Shown: positions 6,682-15,389 of the stretch, piece by piece | How the letters are laid out: each line of letters opens with the position of its first letter | Position numbering within the stretch: the first letter of the stretch is position 1 | Assembly: GCA_905480605.1 (NCBI GenBank) | Contig: CAJQRD010000078.1 | Span: 1 to 64,000, forward strand | Source of the DNA: an uncultured Saprospiraceae bacterium | Lineage (GTDB): Bacteria; Bacteroidota; Bacteroidia; Chitinophagales; Saprospiraceae | Direction of reading: 5' to 3' | Length of the DNA stretch: 64,000 nucleotides | Translations under genes and position numbers: made by a program | The notes under the pieces: generated by a model | Databases searched by the model: none | The model's input: only the letters and a program-made list of their open reading frames with translations | Told to the model about the DNA's origin: nothing

Positions 6682-9072
6682 ATGAAAAAGTTTATTAAAT
6701 TCTTTAATGAGGTTGATATTAATGACATCCCTACAGTAGGAGGTAAGAATGCTTCATTGGGCGAAATGTTTCAAAAGCTAACCCAGAAAGGAATAAACAT
6801 CCCCGATGGATTTGCTGTAACTTCTTATGCGTATTGGCATTATTTGGAACAGGAAAATTTAAAAGAAAACATATTCAATGAGTTAAAAAAATTAAATAAA
6901 AATGATTTTTCAAACCTCAAAAAAATAGGAACTTCTATTAGAAGCTGTTTCACGCAAGTCGGATTACCTGTTACAATAAAAGAAGCTATTAAACTTGGCT
7001 ATAACGATCTTATAAAAAAATATGGCGCTAACATATCATTGGCCGTAAGAAGCAGTGCTACTGCCGAGGACCTACCAACAGCCAGTTTCGCAGGTCAGCA
7101 AGAAAGTTATCTTAATGTGAATGGATTAGATGAACTTATAAACGCATGTGAAAAATGTTATGCTTCCCTATTTACAGATCGTGCCATAAAGTACCGTGAA
7201 GATAATAAGTTTGATCATACTAAGGTCGCTCTATCTATTGGTGTTCAATTGATGGTTCGCTCAGACCTTGCGTGTTCTGGTGTAAATTTTACATTAGACC
7301 CAGATACGGGTTTTGACAAAGTCATTCTGATTTCAAGTACATGGGGTTTAGGTGAGAATATTGTTCAAGGGAGCATTAATCCTGATGAATATTTTGTCTT
7401 TAAGCCAAGTTTAGAAAAAGGTACGCTACAACCCATCATATCACGAAAATTGGGAAGTAAAGAAAAAACAATGATCTATGATTCTTCAGGTACCGGTACT
7501 ATAAATCTAGATACTGAATTAGAAAAACAGGAACAGTTTGTTTTGACAGATTCTGAAGTGATAAAACTCGCCAAATGGTCACTAGTTATTGAAACACATT
7601 ATGGTCGGCCAATGGATATTGAATGGGCAAAAGATGGGCATACTAATGAGCTTTTTATTGTTCAAGCAAGACCGGAGACTGTCCAAAATGCAAAAAAAGA
7701 CAATCTTAAAATTACTACCAGTACCCTACTTGAAAAAGGTGAGGAAATTACAAGAGGAATTGGGCTTGGAAATAAAATAACATCTGGAAAAGCAAGAATT
7801 TTGCTTAGCCCAAAGGAATCTGATAAGTTACAACCGGGTGAAATTCTTGTTACAGAAAAGACAGATCCAGACTGGGATCCTATACTTAAAAAAGCGGCAG
7901 GTATCATTACTAATCAAGGTGGGCGCACCAGTCATGCAGCCATTGTCGCTCGAGAAGTTGGAGCAGCAGCTATAGTGGGAACTATAAATGCAACACAAGT
8001 TATAAAGGATGGACAAGACGTGACGATATCTTGTACAGAAGGAGATACGGGCATCGTATATAAAGGTATATTAAAATGGCAAGAAAAAGAACTTGATTTA
8101 AAAAACCTCAAGAAGCCTAAAACACAAACTATGCTTATTCTAGCTGATCCAGATCAGGCTTTTAAGTTGTCGTTTTATCCAGCCATAGGTGTTGGGCTTA
8201 TGCGATTGGAATTTGTGATAAATAACGTCATTCAAATCCACCCTATGGCCTTAAAACATTATGATAAAATACAAGATCTACAGGTTAAAGAAAAAATTGA
8301 AAAACTAACGCATCATTTCCATAATAAAGAAGATTATTTTATTCAGAAACTAGCGGAAAGTGTAGCAAAAATAGCCGCTGCATTTTATCCTAATGATGTT
8401 ATTGTACGTATGAGCGACTTTAAATCTAATGAATACGCAAACCTTATAGGTGGAAATCAGTTTGAACCCATAGAATCCAATCCTATGATTGGTTTTAGAG
8501 GGGCTTCACGATACTATCACCCAAAATATCAAGAAGCCTTTGAACTTGAATGTAAGGCTATGAAAATAGTTAGAGAAGACATGGGATTCGACAATGTAAA
8601 GATTATGATACCATTTTGTCGCACACTTAAAGAAGCATCAAAAGTCGTGGACCTTCTTGGCAAAAACGGATTGGAAAGAGGAAAACAAGGCCTGCAAGTC
8701 TATATGATGACGGAAATACCAAATAATGTAATACTTGCTGAAGAATTTGCTAACTACTTTGATGGCTTTTCTATTGGTTCTAATGATCTTACTCAATTGA
8801 CTTTAGGTGTGGATCGAGACTCCCAATTATTAAGTGATATATTTGATTGCAATGATCCAGGAGTTAAAAAAATAATTTCTATGGCAATTGCTTCTGCCCA
8901 CAAAACTAAAACAAAGATAGGTTTGTGCGGTCAAGCACCAAGCGATTTCCCTGAATTTGCTCAATTCCTTGTAGAACAAGGAATAAATAGTATTTCTTTT
9001 AATCCGGATGCTCTCATTACTGGTATTGAGAATATTAATAAAGCAGAAGAGAGTAAGAATAGTTCTGAATAA
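6682..9072 (+). CDS. ppsA: phosphoenolpyruvate synthase
   Basis: Converts pyruvate, ATP and water to phosphoenolpyruvate, AMP and phosphate, the entry to gluconeogenesis from pyruvate. The order of domains is the normal one: N-terminal ATP-grasp/PPDK nucleotide-binding domain (about 10-340, beginning VGGKNASLGEM), the swivelling phosphohistidine domain with GGRTSHAAIVARE (catalytic His418), and the C-terminal PEP-binding barrel with GSNDLTQLTLGVDRD and the GLCGQAPSD loop containing the catalytic cysteine. Length 796 matches E. coli PpsA (792). It stands as a single gene after a strong terminator. In stress-type islets of other bacteria ppsA is a regular member beside Pta and AckA, as here. 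Confidence 0.95.
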   Translation: MKKFIKFFNEVDINDIPTVGGKNASLGEMFQKLTQKGINIPDGFAVTSYAYWHYLEQENLKENIFNELKKLNKNDFSNLKKIGTSIRSCFTQVGLPVTIKEAIKLGYNDLIKKYGANISLAVRSSATAEDLPTASFAGQQESYLNVNGLDELINACEKCYASLFTDRAIKYREDNKFDHTKVALSIGVQLMVRSDLACSGVNFTLDPDTGFDKVILISSTWGLGENIVQGSINPDEYFVFKPSLEKGTLQPIISRKLGSKEKTMIYDSSGTGTINLDTELEKQEQFVLTDSEVIKLAKWSLVIETHYGRPMDIEWAKDGHTNELFIVQARPETVQNAKKDNLKITTSTLLEKGEEITRGIGLGNKITSGKARILLSPKESDKLQPGEILVTEKTDPDWDPILKKAAGIITNQGGRTSHAAIVAREVGAAAIVGTINATQVIKDGQDVTISCTEGDTGIVYKGILKWQEKELDLKNLKKPKTQTMLILADPDQAFKLSFYPAIGVGLMRLEFVINNVIQIHPMALKHYDKIQDLQVKEKIEKLTHHFHNKEDYFIQKLAESVAKIAAAFYPNDVIVRMSDFKSNEYANLIGGNQFEPIESNPMIGFRGASRYYHPKYQEAFELECKAMKIVREDMGFDNVKIMIPFCRTLKEASKVVDLLGKNGLERGKQGLQVYMMTEIPNNVILAEEFANYFDGFSIGSNDLTQLTLGVDRDSQLLSDIFDCNDPGVKKIISMAIASAHKTKTKIGLCGQAPSDFPEFAQFLVEQGINSISFNPDALITGIENINKAEESKNSSE

Positions 9073-9118
9073 TCAGAAGTTAGTAATTGAAAACACCCAT
9101 TAGATATTCCAGAGGACA

Positions 9119-9161
9119 AAAGATTGGTAATTATCTATGGCCTGACACGTTAGTAATTTTG
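9119..9161 (+). promoter_or_regulatory. -7 element with half-site, ATP-cone gene
   Basis: TAATTTTG at 9154-9161 is an exact TAnnTTTG element. At the class II distance lies only a half-site, TTGGTAA, whose partner half is poor (five of eight positions in total). It is listed because the spacing, 29.5 bp, equals that of the better sites. Confidence 0.25.
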
Positions 9162-9291
9162 GTACATTTAATTATAAAACTTGAATGTACATAAATCGAA
9201 AGTGTCCAAAGGATATCTCAAACGAAAATAACTTTAGGCCGTAAAATAATATCATTTTAAAGATTGAATTTCTGCGGATTAAATAAATAAT

Positions 9292-10140
9292 ATGAAAAAA
9301 AAGACAAAAGATATCTGGGTAACTAAAAGCTCAGGCGAACAAGCTCAATTTTCAAAAGAAAAATTACGTCGCTCATTGATAAAATCCAGTGCGGCCAACA
9401 AAGATATTGAGTACATAATATCTGAAATCGAAAAAATATTATATCAAGGAATTTCAACAAAAGCCATCTACAAAAAGGCATTCAAATTATTACGAAAAGC
9501 ATCTAGACCTACTGCCGCAAAGTACAAACTAAAAAAAGCATTGATGGAATTAGGTCCAACGGGTTTTCCATTTGAAAGATATTTTGCCGAAGTGTTAAAA
9601 CAAGAGGGCTTTTCTACAGAAACAGGGCAAACTATAAAAGGCCAATGCGTCACACATGAAATTGATGTAATTGCAAAAAAAGACAATAAGGTAATTTTAA
9701 CAGAATGTAAATTTCATGCTGATACACGTCACAAAAGCGATGTGAAAATTCCACTCTATATTCATTCCCGCTTTTTAGATTTGGAAAACCAAAGGAAGAA
9801 AAACAAAAATAAAGTTAAAAAGAAATACCAAGGGTGGATCGTTACCAACACTAGATTCACAGGTCAAGCACTTAAATATGGAGCATGCGTTGGTTTGTAT
9901 ATGTTAGATTGGAACTATCCAGAAAATAGAAGTTTAAAAGAACGAATCGACAAAGCTAGCCTGCATCCTATTACTTGCCTAACTACTTTAACAAAGAATG
10001 AAAAAAGAAAATTACTACAAAAAATGGTAGTGCTTTCCAAAGATCTATGCCAAGATGAAAACGCCTTACAATCTATTGGCATTAAAGGAATAAGAAGAAA
10101 GAGAATATTAGCTGAAGCAAATGCTTTATGTAAGTTATAA
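9292..10140 (+). CDS. ATP-cone protein with Mrr-like PD-(D/E)xK nuclease domain
   Basis: Residues 8-90 look like an ATP-cone, the regulatory nucleotide-binding domain known from ribonucleotide reductase and NrdR (IWVTKSSGEQAQFSKEKL start). Residues 95-215 contain a restriction-endonuclease-type core: GFPFERYFAE, then E-I-D (Asp125) and E-C-K (Glu138, Lys140), the PD-(D/E)xK triad arrangement. The C-terminal 30 residues around SIGIKGIRRKR resemble a helix-hairpin-helix DNA-contact element. Length 282. No methyltransferase is nearby, so it is unlikely to be a classical restriction enzyme. A nucleotide-sensing DNA nuclease in a stress block is a reasonable inference; substrate and activity are unknown. 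Confidence 0.75.
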   Translation: MKKKTKDIWVTKSSGEQAQFSKEKLRRSLIKSSAANKDIEYIISEIEKILYQGISTKAIYKKAFKLLRKASRPTAAKYKLKKALMELGPTGFPFERYFAEVLKQEGFSTETGQTIKGQCVTHEIDVIAKKDNKVILTECKFHADTRHKSDVKIPLYIHSRFLDLENQRKKNKNKVKKKYQGWIVTNTRFTGQALKYGACVGLYMLDWNYPENRSLKERIDKASLHPITCLTTLTKNEKRKLLQKMVVLSKDLCQDENALQSIGIKGIRRKRILAEANALCKL

Positions 10141-10513
10141 AAATAAGCAATGTAAAATCATCAAGAGTAATGTTGACATCCAGAATATATGTCGTTGACC
10201 AGTTCCTAGGCTACATCTATTTTCAAAATAATTAATTTAACCAAATGTTCTAAAACATTTATGCTAAGCTTTACGATCATGATTATCTATTAATCTAGTC
10301 AGGAATATATCTGATTGAAAGCTAAAAAACAGCGTATTGGTAATTCATTTACAATTAATTACTCACAAGTTAACCTAAACCCACTTAGGATTTCTTTTTT
10401 AACAAATCAAAATTTTACTCGATAGCAAAAATTAATGTTGGTAGCATAATTAGTACCGAGCCTACAATCCGCTCACACCTCTCAGGTAGAAGAACCACAA
10501 TCATTTTCTTCAG
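10141..10513. other. gene-free stretch
   Basis: No coding remnant or RNA was recognised. It contains the half-site TAACCT at 10371 without a matching second half or -7 element, and a small inverted repeat ACCT-CTC-AGGT near 10488. The operator and promoter of the next gene begin at 10514. Confidence 0.4.
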
Positions 10514-10556
10514 TGACATATATCATAATCTATAATTGCTAAAAGCTCTATTTTTA
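10514..10556 (+). promoter_or_regulatory. candidate Crp/Fnr-like operator and -7 element of the sigma-like/DnaJ operon
   Basis: TGAC-ATAT-ATCA at 10514-10525 matches TRAY-N4-RTYA at all eight positions. TATTTTTA, one base from TAnnTTTG, begins at 10549, 29.5 bp from the centre. Transcription would start about 10 bases before the ATG at 10570. Confidence 0.45.
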
Positions 10557-10569
10557 TAAAAATTGCCTT

Positions 10570-11340
10570 ATGGAAAAGATAATAAACTCAAAACATGAAA
10601 AATCAACATTCCATGTTTTGATTGAAGAAACATTTCCTCGCCTCCAACAATTGAAAAAAGAGAAAAATAGAATTGCATTCGATAGTTTGATGGAAAAAGT
10701 GTTGCCCACTGTAAAGCAATATATTAATCGTCAATTAAAAGCATCTATCAAAAATAAAACTTTACCTGAAGGAAAATATAAGGTTGAAGATTTTACAGAC
10801 GAACTATATATTGAGGCCTATGAGAACATTCAAGATTTCACAGAGAAAAAACAACTTCGACTTTGGTTATTTTCACATGCTGATATAATACTGGAAGATA
10901 CCATCATCGAAGAAGAATTTGACAGTCTGTTCTTTAAAAATATAGACGACTTCTCAAAGGAAGAATGGGATGCAATGGAAGAACAGTTCACCAAAGATGG
11001 CGATGGTGATCTTATCATGTTGGAAGAGTTAGATGATCTCTCCTATTCCAAACAGGACTATACATTGGCTAATGTTTTTATTGAAGATAATGAGGAAAAT
11101 TTAATTGAAAACCTAAATGCCGAAATGACAAAAATAGAAATTCAACAACAAGTTGAATCTATCTTATTTTTATTGCCTTTTCATATCCGTACTATTTTTG
11201 AACTTTCCGTAAATCTTGAATTCGATTCTGAAGAAGTCGCTGACATTAAAAATATGACTGCTCGAGATGTTGAAGAAATACTAGCTAAGGCAAAGAACAT
11301 CATACGAAGTAGTTTGTTAAAGCATAAAAGGAGAAAATAA
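10570..11340 (+). CDS. sigma-70-like protein heading a DnaJ/thioredoxin operon
   Basis: The 256-residue protein is acidic in the middle and basic at the end. Residues 20-110 (FPRLQQLKKEKNRIAFDSLM and EDFTDELYIEAYENI) resemble sigma region 2 packing, and residues 190-256 (QQVESILFLLPFHIRTIFEL, VADIKNMTARDVEEILAKAK) look like sigma region 4: LLP-h-R-h-h-F-x-L followed by a helix-turn-helix. Region 2.4 motifs are weak, so DNA-binding specificity and even sigma function are uncertain. It is first in a run with an unknown small protein, a DnaJ-class chaperone, thioredoxin and another small unknown. A regulator of, or partner in, that stress operon is the likely role. An ECF-like sigma or a sigma-derived regulator are both possible. 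Confidence 0.55.
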   Translation: MEKIINSKHEKSTFHVLIEETFPRLQQLKKEKNRIAFDSLMEKVLPTVKQYINRQLKASIKNKTLPEGKYKVEDFTDELYIEAYENIQDFTEKKQLRLWLFSHADIILEDTIIEEEFDSLFFKNIDDFSKEEWDAMEEQFTKDGDGDLIMLEELDDLSYSKQDYTLANVFIEDNEENLIENLNAEMTKIEIQQQVESILFLLPFHIRTIFELSVNLEFDSEEVADIKNMTARDVEEILAKAKNIIRSSLLKHKRRK

Positions 11341-11386
11341 GAACAGCAAGTTTTGTATTTTCTATTATATTTTTTAAATAAATAAT

Positions 11387-11731
11387 ATGATATCCGAAAA
11401 ACACATTCAGGGATTCGATAATATTTTACAGGCTATACAAGAAATTAACAAAGAAGGATTCATAATAGAATTTGTCACCCATAAAAATGGTTTTATCAAT
11501 CCTGAAAACAACATAACTTACTTACCAAGCAATATCATTGCTGTTGAATTGATCAGGTTGTATGCAGAACTTTCAGACACCGACGGAGACAGCATTTTGT
11601 ATTTATTAGAAACGGATGATGGTCTAAAAGGCTGGATCAGTGATTCATATTCAATTTATGCTGATACCGTTTTAGCAGAACATATTAATTCAATCAAAAA
11701 ACACATTAGTCACACGAAAAATGAACTATAA
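11387..11731 (+). CDS. small conserved protein (mislabelled phosphoribosylpyrophosphate synthetase type)
   Basis: A 114-residue cytoplasmic protein. The run [19 protein letters not shown] followed by SYSIYAD resembles a family of about 100-residue Bacteroidota proteins that databases often name phosphoribosylpyrophosphate synthetase, though they lack the catalytic motifs of that enzyme. I therefore do not assign an activity. It overlaps the following dnaJ-type gene by 11 bases and follows the sigma-like gene by 46, so it is co-transcribed with a chaperone and probably shares its stress context. Confidence 0.6.
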   Translation: MISEKHIQGFDNILQAIQEINKEGFIIEFVTHKNGFINPENNITYLPSNIIAVELIRLYAELSDTDGDSILYLLETDDGLKGWISDSYSIYADTVLAEHINSIKKHISHTKNEL

Positions 11732-12659
11732 AGATTATTATAAATTACTAGGCGTAAAAAAAGATGCTTCTCAAAAGGAAATCAAAAAAGCATATCGAAA
11801 ATTAGCAGCCAAATATCACCCTGACAAAAACAAAAACAACAAAGCTGCTGAAGAGAAATTTAAAGAAATAAATGAAGCGAATGAAGTCATTGGCAATGTT
11901 GAAAAAAGAAAAAAATATGACAACTTAGGTTCTAACTGGGAAGCTTACCAACAAGGTGGTGGAGATTGGGAAAAATACGCCCAGCAAAATCAACAAAGAG
12001 GTAGAAGAAGTGGCGGCCAAAGTTTTACTTTTGAAGGGGACCCATCTGATTATTTTGGAGGTAGCGGTCGTTCTAGTTTCTTCGATGCCTTTTTTGGTGG
12101 TGGTGGCGCTGAAGGGTTTTCCAGCCAAGGTGGTGCTCAAAGAAAATTTAGAGGACAAAGTATTGAAGCAGAAATGCCTATCACTTTACTTGAAGCCTAT
12201 CAAGGTAGCAAAAGAACTTTTGAACTGAGCGGAAAAAAAATGCGCGTTACTATAAAACAAGGATCTTATGATGGTCAGCGTCTTAGAATAAAAGGCAAAG
12301 GTCATGCAGGCAGGAATGGTGGCCCCGCAGGAGATTTATTTATAATTTTGAAAATGCAACCTGACAACCGATTCCAACGAATGGGTGACGACTTAATTTA
12401 CAAAGCAAATATTGATTTGTATACCGCAATTTTGGGTGGTAAAATCGAAGTGCCTACAATGACAGGCTCCGTCAAAATGCCAATTCAGAAAGGAAGTGAA
12501 ACTGGAAAAACCATGCGCATTAAAGGCAAAGGCATGCCCAAGTATGGAAAGGAAAAAGAACATGGTCATTTACTTATTAAACTAAATGTGACAATGCCTA
12601 AAGAATTGACTGACAAAGAAGAAGAATTATTTAAAAAACTGCAAGCACTTAGAAAGTAA
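11721..12659 (+). CDS. DnaJ-class (CbpA-type) J-domain chaperone
   Basis: Hsp40 co-chaperone that stimulates DnaK. J domain at residues 1-70 with HPD at 33-35, a Gly/Phe/Gln-rich linker (about 73-140), then the two beta-sandwich substrate domains (about 145-310, containing [20 protein letters not shown] and GDLFIILKM). No CxxCxGxG zinc repeats, so it is a class B protein of the CbpA type rather than DnaJ proper. Length 312. Starts inside the preceding small gene, pointing to translational coupling. No dnaK or grpE in the window, so it is an accessory Hsp40 in a stress operon. Confidence 0.9.
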   Translation: MNYKDYYKLLGVKKDASQKEIKKAYRKLAAKYHPDKNKNNKAAEEKFKEINEANEVIGNVEKRKKYDNLGSNWEAYQQGGGDWEKYAQQNQQRGRRSGGQSFTFEGDPSDYFGGSGRSSFFDAFFGGGGAEGFSSQGGAQRKFRGQSIEAEMPITLLEAYQGSKRTFELSGKKMRVTIKQGSYDGQRLRIKGKGHAGRNGGPAGDLFIILKMQPDNRFQRMGDDLIYKANIDLYTAILGGKIEVPTMTGSVKMPIQKGSETGKTMRIKGKGMPKYGKEKEHGHLLIKLNVTMPKELTDKEEELFKKLQALRK

Positions 12660-12748
12660 AATTGAGTAATTGATTTTAAAAGAATGCTATTGTAATAAAA
12701 ATAAATGAGCTTATTAGATCATTCACTTAAAAGAATAAATATATACTT

Positions 12749-13048
12749 ATGAAAGGCAATTTCAATAAACTAATTAATGGAGACAAACCTGTACTCATTG
12801 ATTTCCAAGCTGAGTGGTGTGGCCCTTGTAAAACGTTAGCGCCTATTGTAAAAGAAGTTTACAAAGCTATGGATGATAAAATCCGTATCATCAAAATTGA
12901 TGTAGATAAAAATCAAGCATTGGCAAAGAAATATCAAGTTCGAGGTGTACCAACTCTTGCCTTATTCAAAAATGGAAAAGTCATTTGGAAGGAGTCCGGG
13001 GTTAGAACCAAACAACAAATCATAAATATTATAAATCAAAATTTATAA
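12749..13048 (+). CDS. trxA: thioredoxin
   Basis: Classical cytoplasmic thioredoxin of 99 residues with WCGPC (Trp23, Cys24, Cys27), the buried Asp in LIDFQAEW, and the cis-proline motif GVPTLALF at about 71-78. It reduces protein disulfides using thioredoxin reductase. It lies 89 bp after the J-domain gene and four bases before the next small gene, so it is part of the sigma-like/DnaJ operon. The symbol reflects family, not orthology to the housekeeping copy, which may be elsewhere. Confidence 0.88.
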   Translation: MKGNFNKLINGDKPVLIDFQAEWCGPCKTLAPIVKEVYKAMDDKIRIIKIDVDKNQALAKKYQVRGVPTLALFKNGKVIWKESGVRTKQQIINIINQNL

Positions 13049-13051
13049 AAA

Positions 13052-13408
13052 ATGGACATCGTAATTTTTCAAGAAGAGAATATTCTGGAAGAATCATTGA
13101 GTAGCTTTCAGGATTTACTTTTTAGCAGCCAAATGAAATATCTTTCAAGTGATCTCCTTAATGAAGGATTATCACCTCTTGAAATTCGAAGGGCTGTAAA
13201 AAAAGCAATGACAATTTGCCAAACTTCCAAGATAAAACTCAGACAACATTTCCTACCAGTATATACTCAAGTTAATGGAATACTTATGAATGATTGCAAA
13301 CTTTCGCAATTGGGATATGGCTTGGTGTTATTAAACGCTGATGTCAATAATCCAAACGCTGCGCAGTGGCAAATTAAAGTTATGAAATACTACTTAGAGA
13401 ATATTTAA
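13052..13408 (+). CDS. hypothetical protein, last gene of the DnaJ/thioredoxin operon
   Basis: A 118-residue soluble protein I do not recognise. It is mainly helical by composition, with no signal or membrane segment. Notable runs are LSPLEIRRAVKKAMTICQTS in the middle and LSQLGYGLVLLNADVNNPN-AQW near the end; the last resembles the C-terminal pattern of small helical proteins that accompany DNA-damage or stress genes. Start is ATG three bases after the trxA stop, so it is certainly co-translated with thioredoxin. Function unknown. Confidence 0.7.
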   Translation: MDIVIFQEENILEESLSSFQDLLFSSQMKYLSSDLLNEGLSPLEIRRAVKKAMTICQTSKIKLRQHFLPVYTQVNGILMNDCKLSQLGYGLVLLNADVNNPNAAQWQIKVMKYYLENI

Positions 13409-13448
13409 TTACTGAGATCGTGAGTACAGGCAGATTGAATCCTTCTTT

Positions 13449-13623
13449 TTATATTACTTTTATCGCGACTTCTCCCAATTCAAAAGAATAAACTTTATCG
13501 ATTTGCAGCATATATTTTTACTAAAAATTCATTATCGTTGGGAATAGGTTTTTCTACTTCCATAATTTGAAGAACTTCGGGAGGTACATATTTGGTACAT
13601 ATTATTGCTTTCATTTTTTCCAT
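13449..13623 (-). pseudogene. internally deleted zinc-type alcohol dehydrogenase/quinone oxidoreductase
   Basis: On the minus strand an ATG at 13623 opens a 42-codon frame beginning [20 protein letters not shown] and continuing [13 protein letters not shown]. This is the conserved N-terminus of the medium-chain dehydrogenase/quinone oxidoreductase family. It stops at 13495. Overlapping it in another frame (13449-13502) is [17 protein letters not shown], which resembles the C-terminal segment of the same family. About 250 codons between the two are missing. It is best read as one gene reduced by a large internal deletion and frame loss. Such dehydrogenases are common members of stress-type islets, so the block probably once had one. 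Confidence 0.7.
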
Positions 13624-13725
13624 ATCATATCTTTAACAAGATTGATTGCTTTTATTTTTGCTTTGTTATGTAAACAATGATTATTTTAAGGAATAGCATA
13701 TTCCGTCTATTGTTGTTTATCATTA

Positions 13726-14661
13726 CTATATTTCGAAATGTTTCAAAACACGCATAGCTCTCAGTGTATTCCACCTACTTGGCTTTCCTGCTTTTTCCAT
13801 CTCAAAATGAACTTGCCCTGGATGTTTTGCTTGCACATTCCAAGTACCAGTTTTGTTTCGCTTTTTTAATAGCACGTGAATAGCAGGTTTCATTCTTTCA
13901 TCCCAATTTACCTTTGCGTATTGGAAACAATCTAACGCTCTGAGAATATCATATCTCCATCGACCAGGATATGTAAGTTTAAGAAAGTCTTTTTTAATTA
14001 CTTCACCCGTTCTATCGGAGAGAAATAACTGGTGCATTAAAACAAACTCAATAGCAAATTCCTTTGCTCTCATTACCTCCTTAATCCGATATTTGCATTT
14101 ACTATATTCATACTCAATTAATCCTTCCAATACTGATATTGTTGTGTGCAAAGAGCTATGAAAAGTTTTATATCTATTAGATCTACAGTTAAATCCACCG
14201 TCAGGCATTATTTGCGAGAGTATACAATCGATAACAGATTTTAAATCACTTTCATTAGTTTTGAAATAAGAAGCATAATTTAAAAACATTCCATTAATAC
14301 ATAAGTCAGACAATTGATATTTACCAATTGGCAAAATCCCCCCATCACAAGCTTTTTCATTTTGCAAGATAATCTCAATAGACTTTTTAATACATGTATT
14401 TTTTGGATCAACGCATAAATTACGCAAATCAAGTAGTGTGTAATGCGTAGAAGTCCATTTTGGATGATAAAATTTATTACCCCAATTCCCATCGTCTTTT
14501 CGATTAGATAAAAATTTGGCACCGAATCCTACTTTCGAAATTCTCTGCTGCAAGTATTGTCGATCACTAGACAGTAAATCTCTATGCACTTGATATTGTA
14601 TAGAGATGTCTCCTTTAAGTAGCCACTTGATGATTTCGTTATTATTCATAATCTCACCCAA
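13726..14661 (-). CDS. prenyltransferase/squalene-cyclase-like repeat protein
   Basis: A 311-residue soluble protein of alpha-helical repeats. Segments DDGNWGNKFYHPKWTSTHYTL, CDGGILPIGKY, PDGGFNCRSN and KTGTWNVQAK carry the DGG(W/F) turns seen in alpha/alpha-toroid proteins such as squalene cyclase and protein prenyltransferase. Catalytic DxDD or the prenyltransferase zinc residues are not visible, so it may be a non-catalytic relative. Two starts are possible (14661 or 14649). It reads against its neighbours, with the dehydrogenase remnant just downstream. Family assignment is moderate; function unknown. Confidence 0.6.
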   Translation of the reverse strand: MGEIMNNNEIIKWLLKGDISIQYQVHRDLLSSDRQYLQQRISKVGFGAKFLSNRKDDGNWGNKFYHPKWTSTHYTLLDLRNLCVDPKNTCIKKSIEIILQNEKACDGGILPIGKYQLSDLCINGMFLNYASYFKTNESDLKSVIDCILSQIMPDGGFNCRSNRYKTFHSSLHTTISVLEGLIEYEYSKCKYRIKEVMRAKEFAIEFVLMHQLFLSDRTGEVIKKDFLKLTYPGRWRYDILRALDCFQYAKVNWDERMKPAIHVLLKKRNKTGTWNVQAKHPGQVHFEMEKAGKPSRWNTLRAMRVLKHFEI

Positions 14662-14724
14662 TTACAATAAGTAAAAATGAGAGTTTCAAAATTACAATAG
14701 GATAATAGATATCAACATTCAAAA

Positions 14725-14766
14725 TGACATTACTCACTTTTAGACCGATATTCGATAAAATATTTG
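14725..14766 (+). promoter_or_regulatory. candidate Crp/Fnr-like operator and -7 element of the DUF2953-GerW pair
   Basis: TGAC-ATTA-CTCA at 14725-14736 matches seven of eight positions of TRAY-N4-RTYA. AATATTTG, one base from TAnnTTTG, begins at 14759, 28.5 bp from the centre. The ATG of the downstream gene is at 14875. Confidence 0.35.
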
Positions 14767-14874
14767 AATCAGTATTGAAGCATGATATGTTTCAAATAAA
14801 CAAGATCATTTTTCCAACTGATTAATATCATTACATCAAGCTTTAGTTTTTGTTTACTTTGAATAAATGAAAAT

Positions 14875-15378
14875 ATGATTTTAGCAATTTTCTTATTGTT
14901 GCTTTTATTGTTGCTCACATATATTCTATGGATGCCCATTGAATTGTGTATCGATACTATTTCAAATCAATATTACATACACTTTAAAGGATTAGCAAGA
15001 GCAAGTATTGAATCACACAAGGAAGAGATATTAATAATAAAATTAAAGATATCTTTTTTAAGTTTTCGATTCTATCCATTAAGAAATAATAAAGAGATTA
15101 AAAAGACGCATAAAGTGGAAAAACATAAAAATAAAAATCGCAGATCTAGCTTTAATACAAGCACCGCTTTGCGCGTTTTAAAAACTTTTAAAGTAAATAG
15201 ATTTTTAATAAATATTGATACTGGTGACTGCATAAATAATGCAAAGTTATATCCCCTTTTTGCTTTTCTAAACTGTTTAATAGGCGGTTTTAATATCAAT
15301 TATAATGGAACAAATCAATTTGTCCTCTATCTCAAAAATCGACCATTCTCTATTATAAAATCAATTGTTAACATTTAA
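14875..15378 (+). CDS. DUF2953-like membrane-anchored protein
   Basis: A 167-residue protein with one strongly hydrophobic N-terminal segment (residues 2-20, nearly all Leu/Ile) followed by a basic, lysine-rich stretch at about 72-92 and a beta-rich end. The layout, and its place 11 bp before a GerW/YtfJ-family gene, match the DUF2953-GerW (YtfI-YtfJ) pair known from Bacillus, where it accompanies spore germination. Spores are not expected here, so the pair must do something else. The family call leans on context more than on sequence motifs. Confidence 0.55.
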   Translation: MILAIFLLLLLLLLTYILWMPIELCIDTISNQYYIHFKGLARASIESHKEEILIIKLKISFLSFRFYPLRNNKEIKKTHKVEKHKNKNRRSSFNTSTALRVLKTFKVNRFLINIDTGDCINNAKLYPLFAFLNCLIGGFNINYNGTNQFVLYLKNRPFSIIKSIVNI

Positions 15379-15389
15379 TAAATAAAATT

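Noticed and set aside
10371-10380. TAACCT half-site before the sigma-like gene as an operator
   Set aside because: The second half is absent and no -7 element lies at the required distance; the site at 10514 is much better.
11956-12228. A 90-residue plus-strand frame inside the J-protein gene
   Set aside because: It lies in another frame of a well-conserved chaperone gene and its composition follows from the Gly/Phe-rich linker.
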